A stretch of 39,896 bases of DNA from contig CAYRES010000017.1 of the NCBI GenBank assembly GCA_964423425.1, forward strand, positions 1-39,896, given 5' to 3'. This DNA is from CAYRES01 sp964423425 (lineage in GTDB: Bacteria > Actinomycetota > Thermoleophilia > RBG-16-64-13). A program made the translations under genes and the position numbers. This document shows, in pieces, positions 7,931 through 16,290 of this stretch (within the stretch, counting starts at the first letter, position 1; each line of letters starts with the position of its first letter). The notes beneath the pieces are model-generated. The model was not told the origin of the DNA. It ran no database searches and worked only from the letters and a program-made list of their open reading frames with translations.

Positions 7931-8095
7931 CTTCTTCTAGCTGGCTGCAGTGGAGGGTCTTCTGCGGTAACAGACCCCATAACCGACGGCTCAGCCATCG
8001 AGGGCATCTGGATAGGCCAGGTTGCCCGGGGACCGAAGCACGGGGACGCCACAGTCACTCAGAGTGCAAGAACCCACCTCCAGATTCCACGCTAA
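7931..8095 (+). pseudogene. Decayed copy of a small lipoprotein gene (copy 2 of 3)
   Basis: In one frame this reads LLLAGCSGGSS, VTDPITDG and SAIEGIWIG before a stop at 8093. It matches the lipobox, the DPFTRG segment and the AIEGIWIG segment of the copy at 17494, but no start codon or n-region lies in front of it and the C-terminal part is lost. It begins three bases after the stop of the secreted protein at 7233. Confidence 0.5.
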
Positions 8096-8126
8096 GTGCA
8101 AGTACGCCCTCCTGAGAAAAGGAGGT

Positions 8127-8159
8127 ATGACAACTACCACAAAGCCTCTTAAGGCGTAG
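8127..8159 (+). CDS. Possible 10-codon leader ORF
   Basis: AAAAGGAGGT directly abuts an ATG that opens a 10-codon frame (MTTTTKPLKA). The near-perfect ribosome binding site is notable but is spaced only one base from the start, which is short. It precedes a hairpin at 8246 and the broken peptidoglycan-binding gene. It may be chance. Confidence 0.2.
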   Translation: MTTTTKPLKA

Positions 8160-8245
8160 TGGCACGTGATACCGGAGGCGATCTTGAGGAGGTGAGAGGA
8201 AAAGAGAAGAACCGATTGCGGCTACTAACCCACGATTCTGTTCCG

Positions 8246-8267
8246 GGCGATTCGAATGAGAATCGCC
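8246..8267 (+). promoter_or_regulatory. Perfect 8-bp inverted repeat
   Basis: GGCGATTC and GAATCGCC are separated by six bases (GAATGA). It lies about 30 bases before the start at 8296 and could be an operator or an RNA hairpin. There is no following T-run, so a terminator is less likely. Confidence 0.4.
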
Positions 8268-8295
8268 GGTACGTTGGAAGGGAGGCCAGAAGGAA

Positions 8296-8882
8296 GTGGT
8301 GACCAAGCCAAATGCAATGGAGCGCAAAGCCGTGATAGGCGTGATGGCCTTGGCGGTAGTCGCTCTGGCGATATGCATGGTTCTTGCGAACCAGAGTAGA
8401 GCACAAGCCCAAGAGGGTGTGGTTTACCCGACCTACTCAGTTCAGAATGGGCTCGCGTACTACCAAGACCCCGATGACCAGTACGGTATGTACTGGCCCG
8501 CCTGGAAAGAATTCAGCTATCTGGGCGCAAATGCGAGTCTCTACATGCGCTCCTGTGACTATGTCGTGGGTGTACAGAGACTGCTCTGGGCTACAGTCCC
8601 GGCAGCAACGACGGTATCTACGGAGCGGCCACCGAAAGCGCGATAGAGGACTTTCAAGAGGATCACATGCTTTCCATCGATGGCGTGGTGGGGCGAAACA
8701 CCTGGGACATGCTGGCCTGGCACATGGTGTGGAATAGCTACAGTGGCGGCTACGACTATCACAAGACTTATGCCGGACTGCCGGGCGCCTACTGGCGAAA
8801 GAACATGAGCACCCACCGTTGGGGCATCCCGAACTACAACAACGCGTACTGGACGAGCTTCACTGCTTGGGGGCCGAGCTAG
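8296..8882 (+). pseudogene. Frameshifted exported peptidoglycan-binding-domain protein
   Basis: The first frame (8296-8646) starts with a signal peptide or anchor (about residues 12-32, ending SRAQAQ) and a tyrosine-rich segment, and enters a PG_binding_1 domain at VVGVQRLLW. The domain continues only in the next frame: GSNDGIYGAATESAIEDFQ, then the start of the second frame, LSIDGVVGRNTWDML (8667-8882). The break is at about 8587-8593, where one extra G in a CTCTGGG run would restore a single frame of about 195 residues. PG_binding_1 domains attach proteins to peptidoglycan. A GTG at 8296 or 8299, or the ATG at 8317, could be the start. It could be a true mutation or a sequencing or assembly error. 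Confidence 0.7.
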
Positions 8883-8933
8883 CATGAACGCTTCTGTGGC
8901 ACATTTCGAGGCTCTGTCCAAAGGAGGCAGAAG

Positions 8934-9719
8934 ATGACCAATCGAGACATAAGAAAGAAGCAGTCCTCGCGACCGGGGCGCGGAAGCAGACGCCTCATCG
9001 TGGGCGTCGCCATCACGATCGCCTTGGTGGCCACCGTGTTTCTCTCGGTGGCGCTGGCCCAAGGAGAAGACCGATCCGTTCCCACGACGACTATGGTGAC
9101 GGATACGACTCCGGCGACCGACATCACGCCCGGCCCGGACGAGGAGGTGTCTGAGGACGCAACCACCAGCACAGCGCCGGTCGCAAGCGGGCCGGATACC
9201 ACGAACAAGTATCCCAATGACTGTATCGACCGGGCCGAGACCGAACGCTCCCGCCGTATGGCCGAGGCCGTGGCCGCGCTCTACCCCTCTCTTATCCTCT
9301 ACTATGCGGCCGAATGGCAGAACGTTCCCGATCCGGTGATAGATATCGCCTTCATGACGGCGCCCATCGAGCAGTTGGAGGCGGACTTCGGAACCAATCA
9401 GGGCACGCTCTGCATCACCGTTTGCAAGGACAACCGCGAGTGGCCGGAGGTGTCGGAAGCGCAAGAGCAAGCCCAGGCTGGGGAGCGGCAGAGCTATATA
9501 CCCAAGACAATCATCACCGAGGCCGACATTCCCGGAGCCCTCGCCACCCGGGTAGGACAGATAGAAGGTGATTCCGGCGGTCATGTCTTGGTCAAACTGC
9601 ATGATAATTGGGTGGTCAATGTGATGTCTGAGCCCCTGGGCCATGAAGGACTGGCTCCTCTCGATCTTGAGCAGACGGTGGAGATGGCCAAGCTCATCGT
9701 GAACATGATGCAAGAATAG
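8934..9719 (+). CDS. Exported or membrane-anchored protein, unknown function
   Basis: AAAGGAGG precedes the ATG. The 261-residue product has a basic n-region of 20 residues and a hydrophobic segment (21-43) ending VALAQG, followed by a Thr/Asp/Pro-rich linker (about 50-90) and a globular domain. Three cysteines are visible; CITVC could be redox-active or bridged outside the cell. The C-terminal segment VGQIEGDSGGHVLVKLHDNWVVNV is strand-rich. No family is recognised. The linker style matches other exported proteins in this region (3325, 12049), suggesting a shared cell-surface location. It stands just before the lipoprotein run starting at 9866. Confidence 0.65.
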   Translation: MTNRDIRKKQSSRPGRGSRRLIVGVAITIALVATVFLSVALAQGEDRSVPTTTMVTDTTPATDITPGPDEEVSEDATTSTAPVASGPDTTNKYPNDCIDRAETERSRRMAEAVAALYPSLILYYAAEWQNVPDPVIDIAFMTAPIEQLEADFGTNQGTLCITVCKDNREWPEVSEAQEQAQAGERQSYIPKTIITEADIPGALATRVGQIEGDSGGHVLVKLHDNWVVNVMSEPLGHEGLAPLDLEQTVEMAKLIVNMMQE

Positions 9720-9865
9720 ACGGGGCGTACTCGTCAAGCATTGACGACAAGACGTCACGTGAATCTAGCCGCGTTCGATCAACCGGATGCGGCTCCATTC
9801 GCCTGCACCACTTCATTCTTCTCAGGAGGTCCCGTCGGCGGGTCATCATCAAGAACTAGCCTCAC

Positions 9866-10369
9866 GTGAAAGGCAGACGGGTTGTGGCAACCAAGAAGAC
9901 AGCACTTTCCTACCTTGCGATTCTGGGGGCGTTCGTTTTCATTGGTTTCGCGCTTCTCCTGGCCTCCTGCGAGGGGTCTGCCGACAAGACTGGCTTGGCA
10001 CCGGAAGAGAGACTCGCCGTTGCCCTCAGCTGGATTCGCTCGCAGCCAACAGTGGCGACGAGCGTCTGGGGAGCTTGGACGTACGGGAATGGGGGCAAGG
10101 ATGCCCGCTTCGACTATGCGGACGTGCAGCCCTCGGGCGACAGAATCGTCAGCGGGCCGGACTGGGCCCTTGACGACACCTACTACTGGGCGGCGAACGG
10201 AAAAGACATCAGTTCGATAAGCTGGACTGAGATCGCTGAACGTCTCATTGACAGGGAGCTCGCGGAAGTAGTCAGCTTGATTGCCGTGTTCTCCCTATCT
10301 GATCCATACCGAATTCTTCTGGCGCTGGATCCCGCATCGCTCAGCTGGAGTGATCGTCTTGTGCCTTGA
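9866..10369 (+). CDS. Small lipoprotein, unknown function
   Basis: The 167-residue product has a lipoprotein signal peptide: basic start, hydrophobic segment, and lipobox LLASC with the acylated cysteine at residue 35. The GTG at 9866 was kept; an in-frame GTG at 9884 is also reasonable. The mature part begins with a segment (EERLAVALSWIRSQ) that loosely recalls AAQVVAAALTWIEQD in the lipoprotein at 14294, which hints at a common family but is not proof. A hydrophobic stretch near residues 132-145 may be buried. It reads into the oxidoreductase gene after about 36 bases and is probably co-transcribed with it. Confidence 0.6.
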   Translation: MKGRRVVATKKTALSYLAILGAFVFIGFALLLASCEGSADKTGLAPEERLAVALSWIRSQPTVATSVWGAWTYGNGGKDARFDYADVQPSGDRIVSGPDWALDDTYYWAANGKDISSISWTEIAERLIDRELAEVVSLIAVFSLSDPYRILLALDPASLSWSDRLVP

Positions 10370-10405
10370 GCCCGGGGTAGCGCAAGTCAGCGGAAGAAGG
10401 TCCGC

Positions 10406-12019
10406 GTGAGGAAGAGCGGAAGTGAAGCTACGCGTCGTGGAACCCGCCGGGGTCTCCTTGTCACCCTGGGGGTGGTGGCTACCCTGGCTCTGCTTGGCGT
10501 TCTTCTCCTCGCTGCAACCTATGGGAGGGAACCGGCCGAGGCTGCACAGGACATCTCTTCGACCATGTCCGGGCAAGACAACCCAGCTTCCCCCTCTACG
10601 GAGACTGCTCCCACCCCCGCGCCCCCGGCTCTTCTGCCCGACCGCCAAGAGAAAGTCGACCTCGTAATCTACGGCACCACCACGGCCGGCCTCGGGGTGC
10701 TTCGGGGCCTGAAGCTGGCCGGAGAGCGGTTTCCGCAGGACCTCACTGTGGCCCTGGTGAGTCTCGCCCCCGATCTTGAGTCGCCTCTGGTTCAGGGTCT
10801 CTCGGTGGAGGACACCTACCGCCCCGGGCAGGCGGGCGGCTTCTGGGAGGACTTCCGCCGGGAGGTGATCCGCACCTACGAACAGCAAGGTCTCTGGCCC
10901 TTGCAGAGAAACGGCCGCCTTAGCCACGAGCCCGCCTGTGCTCAAGAAGTGCTCCACCACCTGGTCTTCTCCGACGAGTCTCTTCCCCAAGCGGCCCGGG
11001 GCCGGGTGCGCCTGCTCCGCGTGAGGGGGCTTCCCCGAGTGGCCTCGGACCGAGAGGGCGAGCGCTTCCTCATGGTGGAAGAAGCCGACGGCACCCTGGT
11101 GCGCGTAAACACCCGCCTCTTCGTGGATGCCTCGGTGGAGGCCGATCTGGCTCGTCTTCTCGGCGCCTCCTACAAGCTGGGAGAGAGCCCGCTTGCCTAC
11201 TGCGACTCGACCGGCCCCCGCCCCGAGGCTCCCTGCCGCCAGAACTTCTTCTCGACCGCTCCCCAATCCCTCACCCTGCTTCTGACACTCTCGGTGGGTA
11301 AGGGGGAGGCCACCCCGGTGGAGACTCTCCCTTGCTTCGACCCTCAGGCCATCCCCGAAGCTGTGCCTGAGGCTTTCTCGGAGGCCACCGTCAAGAGCTT
11401 CCCTTCGAGCTGGTCCATGACCCATGCACTTCCCGGCAACACCCGCGAACTCAACGAGCGCTGGAGCGACTGGGCCGACCCGGACGTGGCCTTCACCTGG
11501 TATATGGAGCCCGAGAAGCGCAGCGAGATCGTGCAGAGGCTCCAGGTCCGGGCGCTCCACCTGCTCGCGCTGATTCAGAAGGATTATCCGAAAGTGGGGC
11601 TCTCTTCTCTTCCTACCTGGCCGTACGTGCGCGGCGAGGTCATGGTGCAAGGGGCGCACGTCTTTTCCATGGCGGAGATCGAGGGGGGAGTGCCCGATCC
11701 CATCGCCTCGGGCACCTACGCCGCCTTTGACCGTCACGATCCGGTGAGAGGTACGCTGCAGCCGGAGCGGGGTGCCTACGTGGAGGTGCCTCTCGCCGCC
11801 ACTCGGCCGGACCGGCATCCGGCGCTTCTCGTGGCGACCGCTCTCTCCCTCACCTCCTCGGCGTACAACTCCGCCTGCCGCATGGAACCGGTGCGGGCCA
11901 ACGTGGGGGCGGCCTGCGGGGTGCAGGCGGCCTTGGCCCTCCACAAAGGAGTACTCTTTCCAGACGTGACCTATGAAGATGTCCGGGCAGAGCTTGAGAG
12001 ACAGGGGCACGTGCTGTGA
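10406..12019 (+). CDS. Exported FAD-dependent oxidoreductase, Tat-like signal
   Basis: The 537-residue protein belongs to the FAD_oxidored family by overall pattern. The N-terminal dinucleotide-binding strand is VDLVIYGTTTAGLG (about residues 87-100). A mid segment, LFVDASVEADLARLLGA, corresponds to the family's DATGDGDLA region. The C-terminus has CRMEPVRANVGAACGVQAALAL, where FAD_oxidored proteins carry the second FAD contact. The glycine pattern of the Rossmann loop is degenerate (G-T-T-T-A-G). The N-terminus contains TRRGLLV before a hydrophobic segment (about 17-37), resembling a twin-arginine signal. That would suit export of a folded flavoprotein. The GTG start has GAAGAAGG upstream. 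It overlaps the lipoprotein at 12016/12049. The substrate is unknown. Confidence 0.75.
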   Translation: MRKSGSEATRRGTRRGLLVTLGVVATLALLGVLLLAATYGREPAEAAQDISSTMSGQDNPASPSTETAPTPAPPALLPDRQEKVDLVIYGTTTAGLGVLRGLKLAGERFPQDLTVALVSLAPDLESPLVQGLSVEDTYRPGQAGGFWEDFRREVIRTYEQQGLWPLQRNGRLSHEPACAQEVLHHLVFSDESLPQAARGRVRLLRVRGLPRVASDREGERFLMVEEADGTLVRVNTRLFVDASVEADLARLLGASYKLGESPLAYCDSTGPRPEAPCRQNFFSTAPQSLTLLLTLSVGKGEATPVETLPCFDPQAIPEAVPEAFSEATVKSFPSSWSMTHALPGNTRELNERWSDWADPDVAFTWYMEPEKRSEIVQRLQVRALHLLALIQKDYPKVGLSSLPTWPYVRGEVMVQGAHVFSMAEIEGGVPDPIASGTYAAFDRHDPVRGTLQPERGAYVEVPLAATRPDRHPALLVATALSLTSSAYNSACRMEPVRANVGAACGVQAALALHKGVLFPDVTYEDVRAELERQGHVL

Positions 12020-12048
12020 GAAGAAGCGGACGCGAGGCTGAGTGGGTG

Positions 12049-12957
12049 ATGAGTCGGTGGCGCGGTTGGTCGGTCGAATTCCTGACACTGATCGGCTGCC
12101 TCTCCATCGTCGCGCTCGTGGCCGGGTGCGGGGTCGCCTCGACCGGCTCAACCGCACGCCCCACCGAACCTGTCTCCGCCCCGGCCTCCTCCGCCACCGC
12201 CACGTCCTCGTGGCCCCACGGCCCTGGCACCCCCGAATACGATGGCATCCCCCAACCGATCGTGGACTCGCTCGTGGATGGGTGGTGGCGGTATCTGGGC
12301 GAGGGGCGCTTCGTGACCGAGAGCGGTCGTGAGTTCTTCTGGCGTGACGGCCGCTTCGTGAACGCGGACGGTACCCTCATGGAGATCCCCGAGTCCGCCA
12401 AAGAGCACCTTCTCTCGCTTGGGATCGACCGGCAGCCCACCCGTCCCCTGAGTCTCGCACCCGAGAGGCAGGCGCTGGCGGAAGAGGTGGAGCGCATTCG
12501 CCGAGGAGTCATCGACGGGACTCTTGTGTTCCAATGGGACCCACCCCCCGGCAGCGACTTCCCTTCGGATCCCCGTGAGGTCTTGGACTCGCTCGAGAAG
12601 TCCGCGTATCTCCCGGACGTGTACCTGTACCTGCGCGACTCCGCCACAGATGCGAAGATGCTGGGCGAGGAAATCGGCACGATGCCGGAGATCGAGGAGT
12701 GGGAGCTCTTCAGCAAAGACCAGGTGTTGAGGCAGATGCAGCGTGAGTTCGCCGACAGCCCGGAGATTCTGGAGTCGCTCGAGGCGCACCCCTTTCCCGC
12801 GACCATCTGGATCTGGCTGAGAGAAGGCTCCCGGACAGACGACGTATTGCGGCAGTTCCGGCGGCACCCCGATGTCGATGAGGCCAAGGCACCTTCCATC
12901 GACTTCGCTCAATGGACCAAGATTCTGCGTGAGATGACCCATGCGACGGCTCCGTGA
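12049..12957 (+). CDS. Lipoprotein with FtsX extracellular domain
   Basis: I prefer the ATG at 12049; a GTG at 12016 overlapping the previous stop would give a longer n-region. The 302-residue product has a lipoprotein signal peptide with lipobox LVAGC (cysteine 27), a Ser/Thr/Pro-rich spacer, and a short domain around residues 65-130 containing DGWWRYLGEGRFVTESGRE. From about residue 140 it is related to the anti-sigma-like protein at 6196: ERIRRGVIDGTLVFQW, FPSDP and LDSLEKS, then the FtsX-type domain (about 190-279) with VYLYLRDSA, LFSKDQVLRQM, HPFPATIWIWL and HPDVDEAKAPS. It may be a membrane-tethered competitor or partner for the same ligand as the 6196 protein. Its role is inferred only. 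Confidence 0.72.
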   Translation: MSRWRGWSVEFLTLIGCLSIVALVAGCGVASTGSTARPTEPVSAPASSATATSSWPHGPGTPEYDGIPQPIVDSLVDGWWRYLGEGRFVTESGREFFWRDGRFVNADGTLMEIPESAKEHLLSLGIDRQPTRPLSLAPERQALAEEVERIRRGVIDGTLVFQWDPPPGSDFPSDPREVLDSLEKSAYLPDVYLYLRDSATDAKMLGEEIGTMPEIEEWELFSKDQVLRQMQREFADSPEILESLEAHPFPATIWIWLREGSRTDDVLRQFRRHPDVDEAKAPSIDFAQWTKILREMTHATAP

Positions 12958-13030
12958 CCCCCTCCACACGTCACGGCCTGAAGCTCTTGTTCGCCCGGAC
13001 GGCCGTCGCGGCCACGGGCGCGGGTTGACC

Positions 13031-14191
13031 GTGAGGCCGGCGACGTTCGCGCTTCTCGCCGTTATCATCCTCCTGACCGGCTGCGGCGGAGAGCACCCCC
13101 GCGTGGAGACCCGCGAGGTCTCCGGAGTCGAGGCAATCCCTGCGGGCTACGCTCTTCTGGTTGAGGGAAGGAACCTCGACGGCACGCAAGGGCCGGAGCA
13201 GAAGGTGGAGGCATTGATCGTTCCCGAGGAGGGTCTCTTCCGTATCGAGCTTCTCGGAGAGGCCACCCCGGCCGAGATGCTCATCACAATTCGCAGTCCC
13301 GAGAAGCAACTCGGCTTACGTGCTCAAGCTGTGCTGGAAGGTGAGCCCCACCCCTTGTCCATGGCCTTCCTGTGCTCGCCTCTCGTCTATCCGACTCCCG
13401 CCATAGTCTTCGAGGAGCTTCGCTGGGAGGGCAATCGCTGCGAGGGCATCCTCAGAATCGTGGGTTCGGCCGGCTCGTCTTCCACCGATAGGGGCACCTA
13501 CGAGGCCGAGGTCGATCCCGAGACCAACATCGTCATCTGGGAGCGGCAGAGCTGGACTCCCTATCCCTGGATGGGGATGGAGATCACGCGCCGTTTCGTG
13601 CCGCTGGACGAGGTGGAGATACCCAGAGTCGATGAGGTGCTCGCGCGTGCGCAGGAGGAGTGGATGGGGCTTCTTGAAGAGGCGAACGACGGGGCATATC
13701 CGGTCTTCGGTCTGGATCTGGAAGGACTCGTCCTTCACACACTCCAACTCTACGAAGGCCAGGCTTGGGTTCGGTACTCGTCCGCCGCGCAGCCGGGCAG
13801 GATCGCGGCCGAGATGTATGAGGGGCAGTCGAGCACCGAAGAGCCGCTCTCCGAGCAGGAACGAGCGGATCTCGAAGGAGACTGGCAGCCCTGCCTGGGG
13901 GAGGAGGGGCAGACCCCGGGGTGGCGGCATCAGTTCTTCCGAACGGCCGTCTCTCCGCGCACGGGCGAGGCTCACACCCGCACGGTCGAGTTGACGGTCT
14001 ACGACTGGGCTCTGGAGGAACTCGGCGTGACCCTGAGCGATGTCGAGAAGGCGCTCCGTCCGTTGGAACTGCCGGAGAGGCTGGGCGACATCAGGCCTCC
14101 TCATCTGGTGTTCGAGGGGCGCATGCCACTCCCCAGCGGAGCGGATTTCGGCGGGATGCTATCCAGAGAGTACCTGCTCTACGGAAGGTGA
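13031..14191 (+). CDS. Lipoprotein with LolA/RseB-like N-terminal region
   Basis: The open frame reaches back to an ATG at 12941 inside the previous gene, but that start would place a 30-residue Arg-rich tail before the signal peptide. The GTG at 13031 (or TTG at 13025) puts the hydrophobic segment and lipobox LLTGC right at the N-terminus, so I use it; the product is 386 residues. The next 150 residues (KVEALIVPEEGLFRIELLGE, then strand-rich segments) have the look of the LolA/RseB lipid-binding fold, which in other bacteria includes regulators of anti-sigma factors. A second domain follows (PVFGLDLEGLVLHTLQLYEGQAWVRYSS). The fold assignment is tentative and function is unknown. Confidence 0.6.
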   Translation: MRPATFALLAVIILLTGCGGEHPRVETREVSGVEAIPAGYALLVEGRNLDGTQGPEQKVEALIVPEEGLFRIELLGEATPAEMLITIRSPEKQLGLRAQAVLEGEPHPLSMAFLCSPLVYPTPAIVFEELRWEGNRCEGILRIVGSAGSSSTDRGTYEAEVDPETNIVIWERQSWTPYPWMGMEITRRFVPLDEVEIPRVDEVLARAQEEWMGLLEEANDGAYPVFGLDLEGLVLHTLQLYEGQAWVRYSSAAQPGRIAAEMYEGQSSTEEPLSEQERADLEGDWQPCLGEEGQTPGWRHQFFRTAVSPRTGEAHTRTVELTVYDWALEELGVTLSDVEKALRPLELPERLGDIRPPHLVFEGRMPLPSGADFGGMLSREYLLYGR

Positions 14192-14293
14192 GATAGGGGA
14201 AGGGGGAGATGGCGCAAGGGCGGAGTCCTGTGAGGTCACACAGGTGTCGTGCGGCAATGTGGAGTCAATGGGGTGTCGTGGGGGGATGGATAT

Positions 14294-15100
14294 ATGCTGA
14301 AGGTTGAGCGACGATCAACCGTTGAGCGACTGCCGACTGTTGCATGTCTGATCGTAGTGGCCGTGTTCATGCTGTGCCTGGCCGGCTGCGGTTCTGAAGC
14401 ATCAGATGATGCCGGTCCCGGACTGCCGGTCGAACCCACGGCGGCCCAGGTGGTAGCCGCCGCCCTCACCTGGATCGAGCAAGATGACTCCACGGCACTC
14501 GGAGGCCCCTTCTCATGCTTCTATGAGAAGGGTGGGGAGACGGCTGTCTTTGTCAACGGCAGCGCCATCATCTCCGGAAGGGAAGCCTTCCTGGAGATCG
14601 GGAGGTGGGGCCTGGCGGAGCCGGCCGACGGGGCTCCGCCCTCGCCACCCCGATACCTGAGGGTGTCCACCGCCGACTTCCCGGACAAGGCGAGCGTCGA
14701 GCGGGCCGGGCGGGAACTCGGGCTGCTGTTCTACGATCGTCTCTTCCTTGACTCGTTGCTTGCCATGAGAGTCATGAAAGTCGAGGAGACCGTGGAGCGA
14801 GCGGAGGACCCACCCACCTTCACGGTTGAAGGCGTGGCGGACATCAACGACATCCTTGCCCTCTTCATCGGCTCTCAGGCCGTCTCCTGGGGCGAGGAGC
14901 TTGAGGTCTTTCCGTCGATCTCCTTCCCCGTGACCCTCCGCGTCGACGAGAACGGTCGGCCCTTGGAGACGGTGGTGACTCACTTCGGCGATCAGACCCA
15001 GGAGTATCGATTCCTTTGGAGCCGGGGCGTGTGGCGACCGGCCGACACTCAGGCGGTGAGTGTCGAGGAGCTTGTGAACCTGCTGGAGGAGGGTCGATGA
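14294..15100 (+). CDS. Lipoprotein, unknown function
   Basis: The frame is open from 14249, but I chose the ATG at 14294, preceded by GGGGGGA and followed by a proper signal peptide (basic n-region, hydrophobic core, lipobox CLAGC). The mature part of about 230 residues starts with AAQVVAAALTWIEQD and contains several strand-like stretches (FPVTLRVDENGRPLETVVTHF, EYRFLW) reminiscent of NTF2-like or DUF4878-like small folds, but I cannot assign a family. The stop overlaps the next start in ATGA, so it is translationally coupled to the kelch protein. Confidence 0.62.
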   Translation: MLKVERRSTVERLPTVACLIVVAVFMLCLAGCGSEASDDAGPGLPVEPTAAQVVAAALTWIEQDDSTALGGPFSCFYEKGGETAVFVNGSAIISGREAFLEIGRWGLAEPADGAPPSPPRYLRVSTADFPDKASVERAGRELGLLFYDRLFLDSLLAMRVMKVEETVERAEDPPTFTVEGVADINDILALFIGSQAVSWGEELEVFPSISFPVTLRVDENGRPLETVVTHFGDQTQEYRFLWSRGVWRPADTQAVSVEELVNLLEEGR

Positions 15101-16290
15101 GCGGGCGGAGTCGGCCGCCCTCGCAGATCATCCTCGTGGCAGTGGTGGTCACCCTTCTGTATGCGGTACTTAACGGCTGTTCCGCGGCTCCGACGGACTC
15201 CACCGCCACCACCACGGACGCGCTGGAGAAGCCGGCATCCGAGTACGTCTGGACCGACGTCACCCCCTCCGCTCCCGACTCCTCTCCCGCCCCTCGCTTC
15301 TCCGCCTGGTTCCTTGCCGACTCCACCCGAGGCAGGGTGCTCCTCTACGGCGGCTTCGTCCGGCACGGGGAAGCCTGGGGCAGATACGGCGACTTGTGGG
15401 AGTGGGAGCCTGAGACCCACACCTGGAGACCACGAACGGTCATCGACGCTCCCTTGGTCGATGCCGGCACCTCGGCTATGGCCCTCGACGAGGGGAGGGG
15501 CGTGCTCGTTCTCGTGGCACCCGGCGGTCCCCAGGGACAAGGGGCCCCGACCACCCCGGAGCTGACCACTCTCGAGCTCGATCCGAACGAAGGCCGGTGG
15601 GAGACCATCTCAACCTCCGGTCTCCCTTCCTACCGCTTCGGTGCCTGTATGGCCTACGTGTCACGCACAGCCACCACCGTGCTCTTCGGCGGCTACGGGG
15701 ATGTATTCCTGAACGACACCTGGGCCTACGACGGCGCGACAGGCGCCTGGACCGACCTCGACCCAGAGGGCCCCCGGCCCCCGGCGCGCACAAACGCCTC
15801 CCTGGTGTACGATTCCACTGTTGATCGCCTCATCCTCTTTGGCGGCATGGGTGAGACGGGGCTCCTTAACGACATCTGGTCCTACGATCCTCAGCAGAAC
15901 ACCTGGCTCGAGCTCTCCCCCCCTGGATGCCGGCCTGCGCCCCGTGTGGGAGCTGCTCTCGCCTTCGACCCGGCCGCGCGGAGGGTGATTCTCGTGGGGG
16001 GCAGCGACAGCCCGTCCCCAATCACGATTGGTTCTGGGGGGGCCAGGCAAGAAACACCCTCGACAGTGATGGGCGACACCTGGATCTACGACATGGCCGC
16101 CAACACCTGGACCGAGCTCAGCCTCGTGCCGGCTCCCCCGGCCCGCGCCTATGCGGCTCTTGGTCGAGACCCCGCTACCGGCAGCCTCATCCTCTTTGGC
16201 GGTTATGGTCCGGACGGGCTTTTGGGGGACTCGTGGGTTGGTGATCCCTCCGAAGCGAGCGGTTCACGAGGAGCGGAGGTGGGCTCATGA
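15097..16290 (+). CDS. Kelch-repeat lipoprotein
   Basis: I chose the ATG at 15097 that overlaps the previous stop and has GGAGGAGGG upstream, rather than the earlier in-frame start at 15016. The 397-residue product has a signal peptide with a lipobox-like VLNGC and then at least five kelch-type repeats, recognisable by paired glycines and the W-x-Y or W-x-W signatures: LLYGGF with GDLWEWEPETHTW, LFGGYG with NDTWAYDGATGAW, LFGGMG with NDIWSYDPQQNTW, LVGGSD with GDTWIYDMAANTW, and LFGGYG with GDSWVGD. Such repeats fold as a beta-propeller used for protein or glycan binding, here outside the cell. Its stop overlaps the next start (ATGA). The ligand is unknown. Confidence 0.85.
   Translation: MSGRSRPPSQIILVAVVVTLLYAVLNGCSAAPTDSTATTTDALEKPASEYVWTDVTPSAPDSSPAPRFSAWFLADSTRGRVLLYGGFVRHGEAWGRYGDLWEWEPETHTWRPRTVIDAPLVDAGTSAMALDEGRGVLVLVAPGGPQGQGAPTTPELTTLELDPNEGRWETISTSGLPSYRFGACMAYVSRTATTVLFGGYGDVFLNDTWAYDGATGAWTDLDPEGPRPPARTNASLVYDSTVDRLILFGGMGETGLLNDIWSYDPQQNTWLELSPPGCRPAPRVGAALAFDPAARRVILVGGSDSPSPITIGSGGARQETPSTVMGDTWIYDMAANTWTELSLVPAPPARAYAALGRDPATGSLILFGGYGPDGLLGDSWVGDPSEASGSRGAEVGS

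Noticed and set aside
8296..8882. Programmed ribosomal frameshifting in the peptidoglycan-binding gene
   Set aside because: No clear slippery heptamer with a downstream pseudoknot was seen; a simple base loss or sequencing error explains it better.
10295..12157. A 620-codon open frame on the minus strand
   Set aside because: It lies antisense to the FAD oxidoreductase gene, which has clear family motifs. Long antisense frames are common in high-GC DNA, and its product is rich in Arg, Gly, Pro and His without any recognisable domain.
1962..12957. Calling the three FtsX-domain proteins FtsX
   Set aside because: They have at most one transmembrane segment or a lipobox, no permease domain, and no FtsE neighbour.
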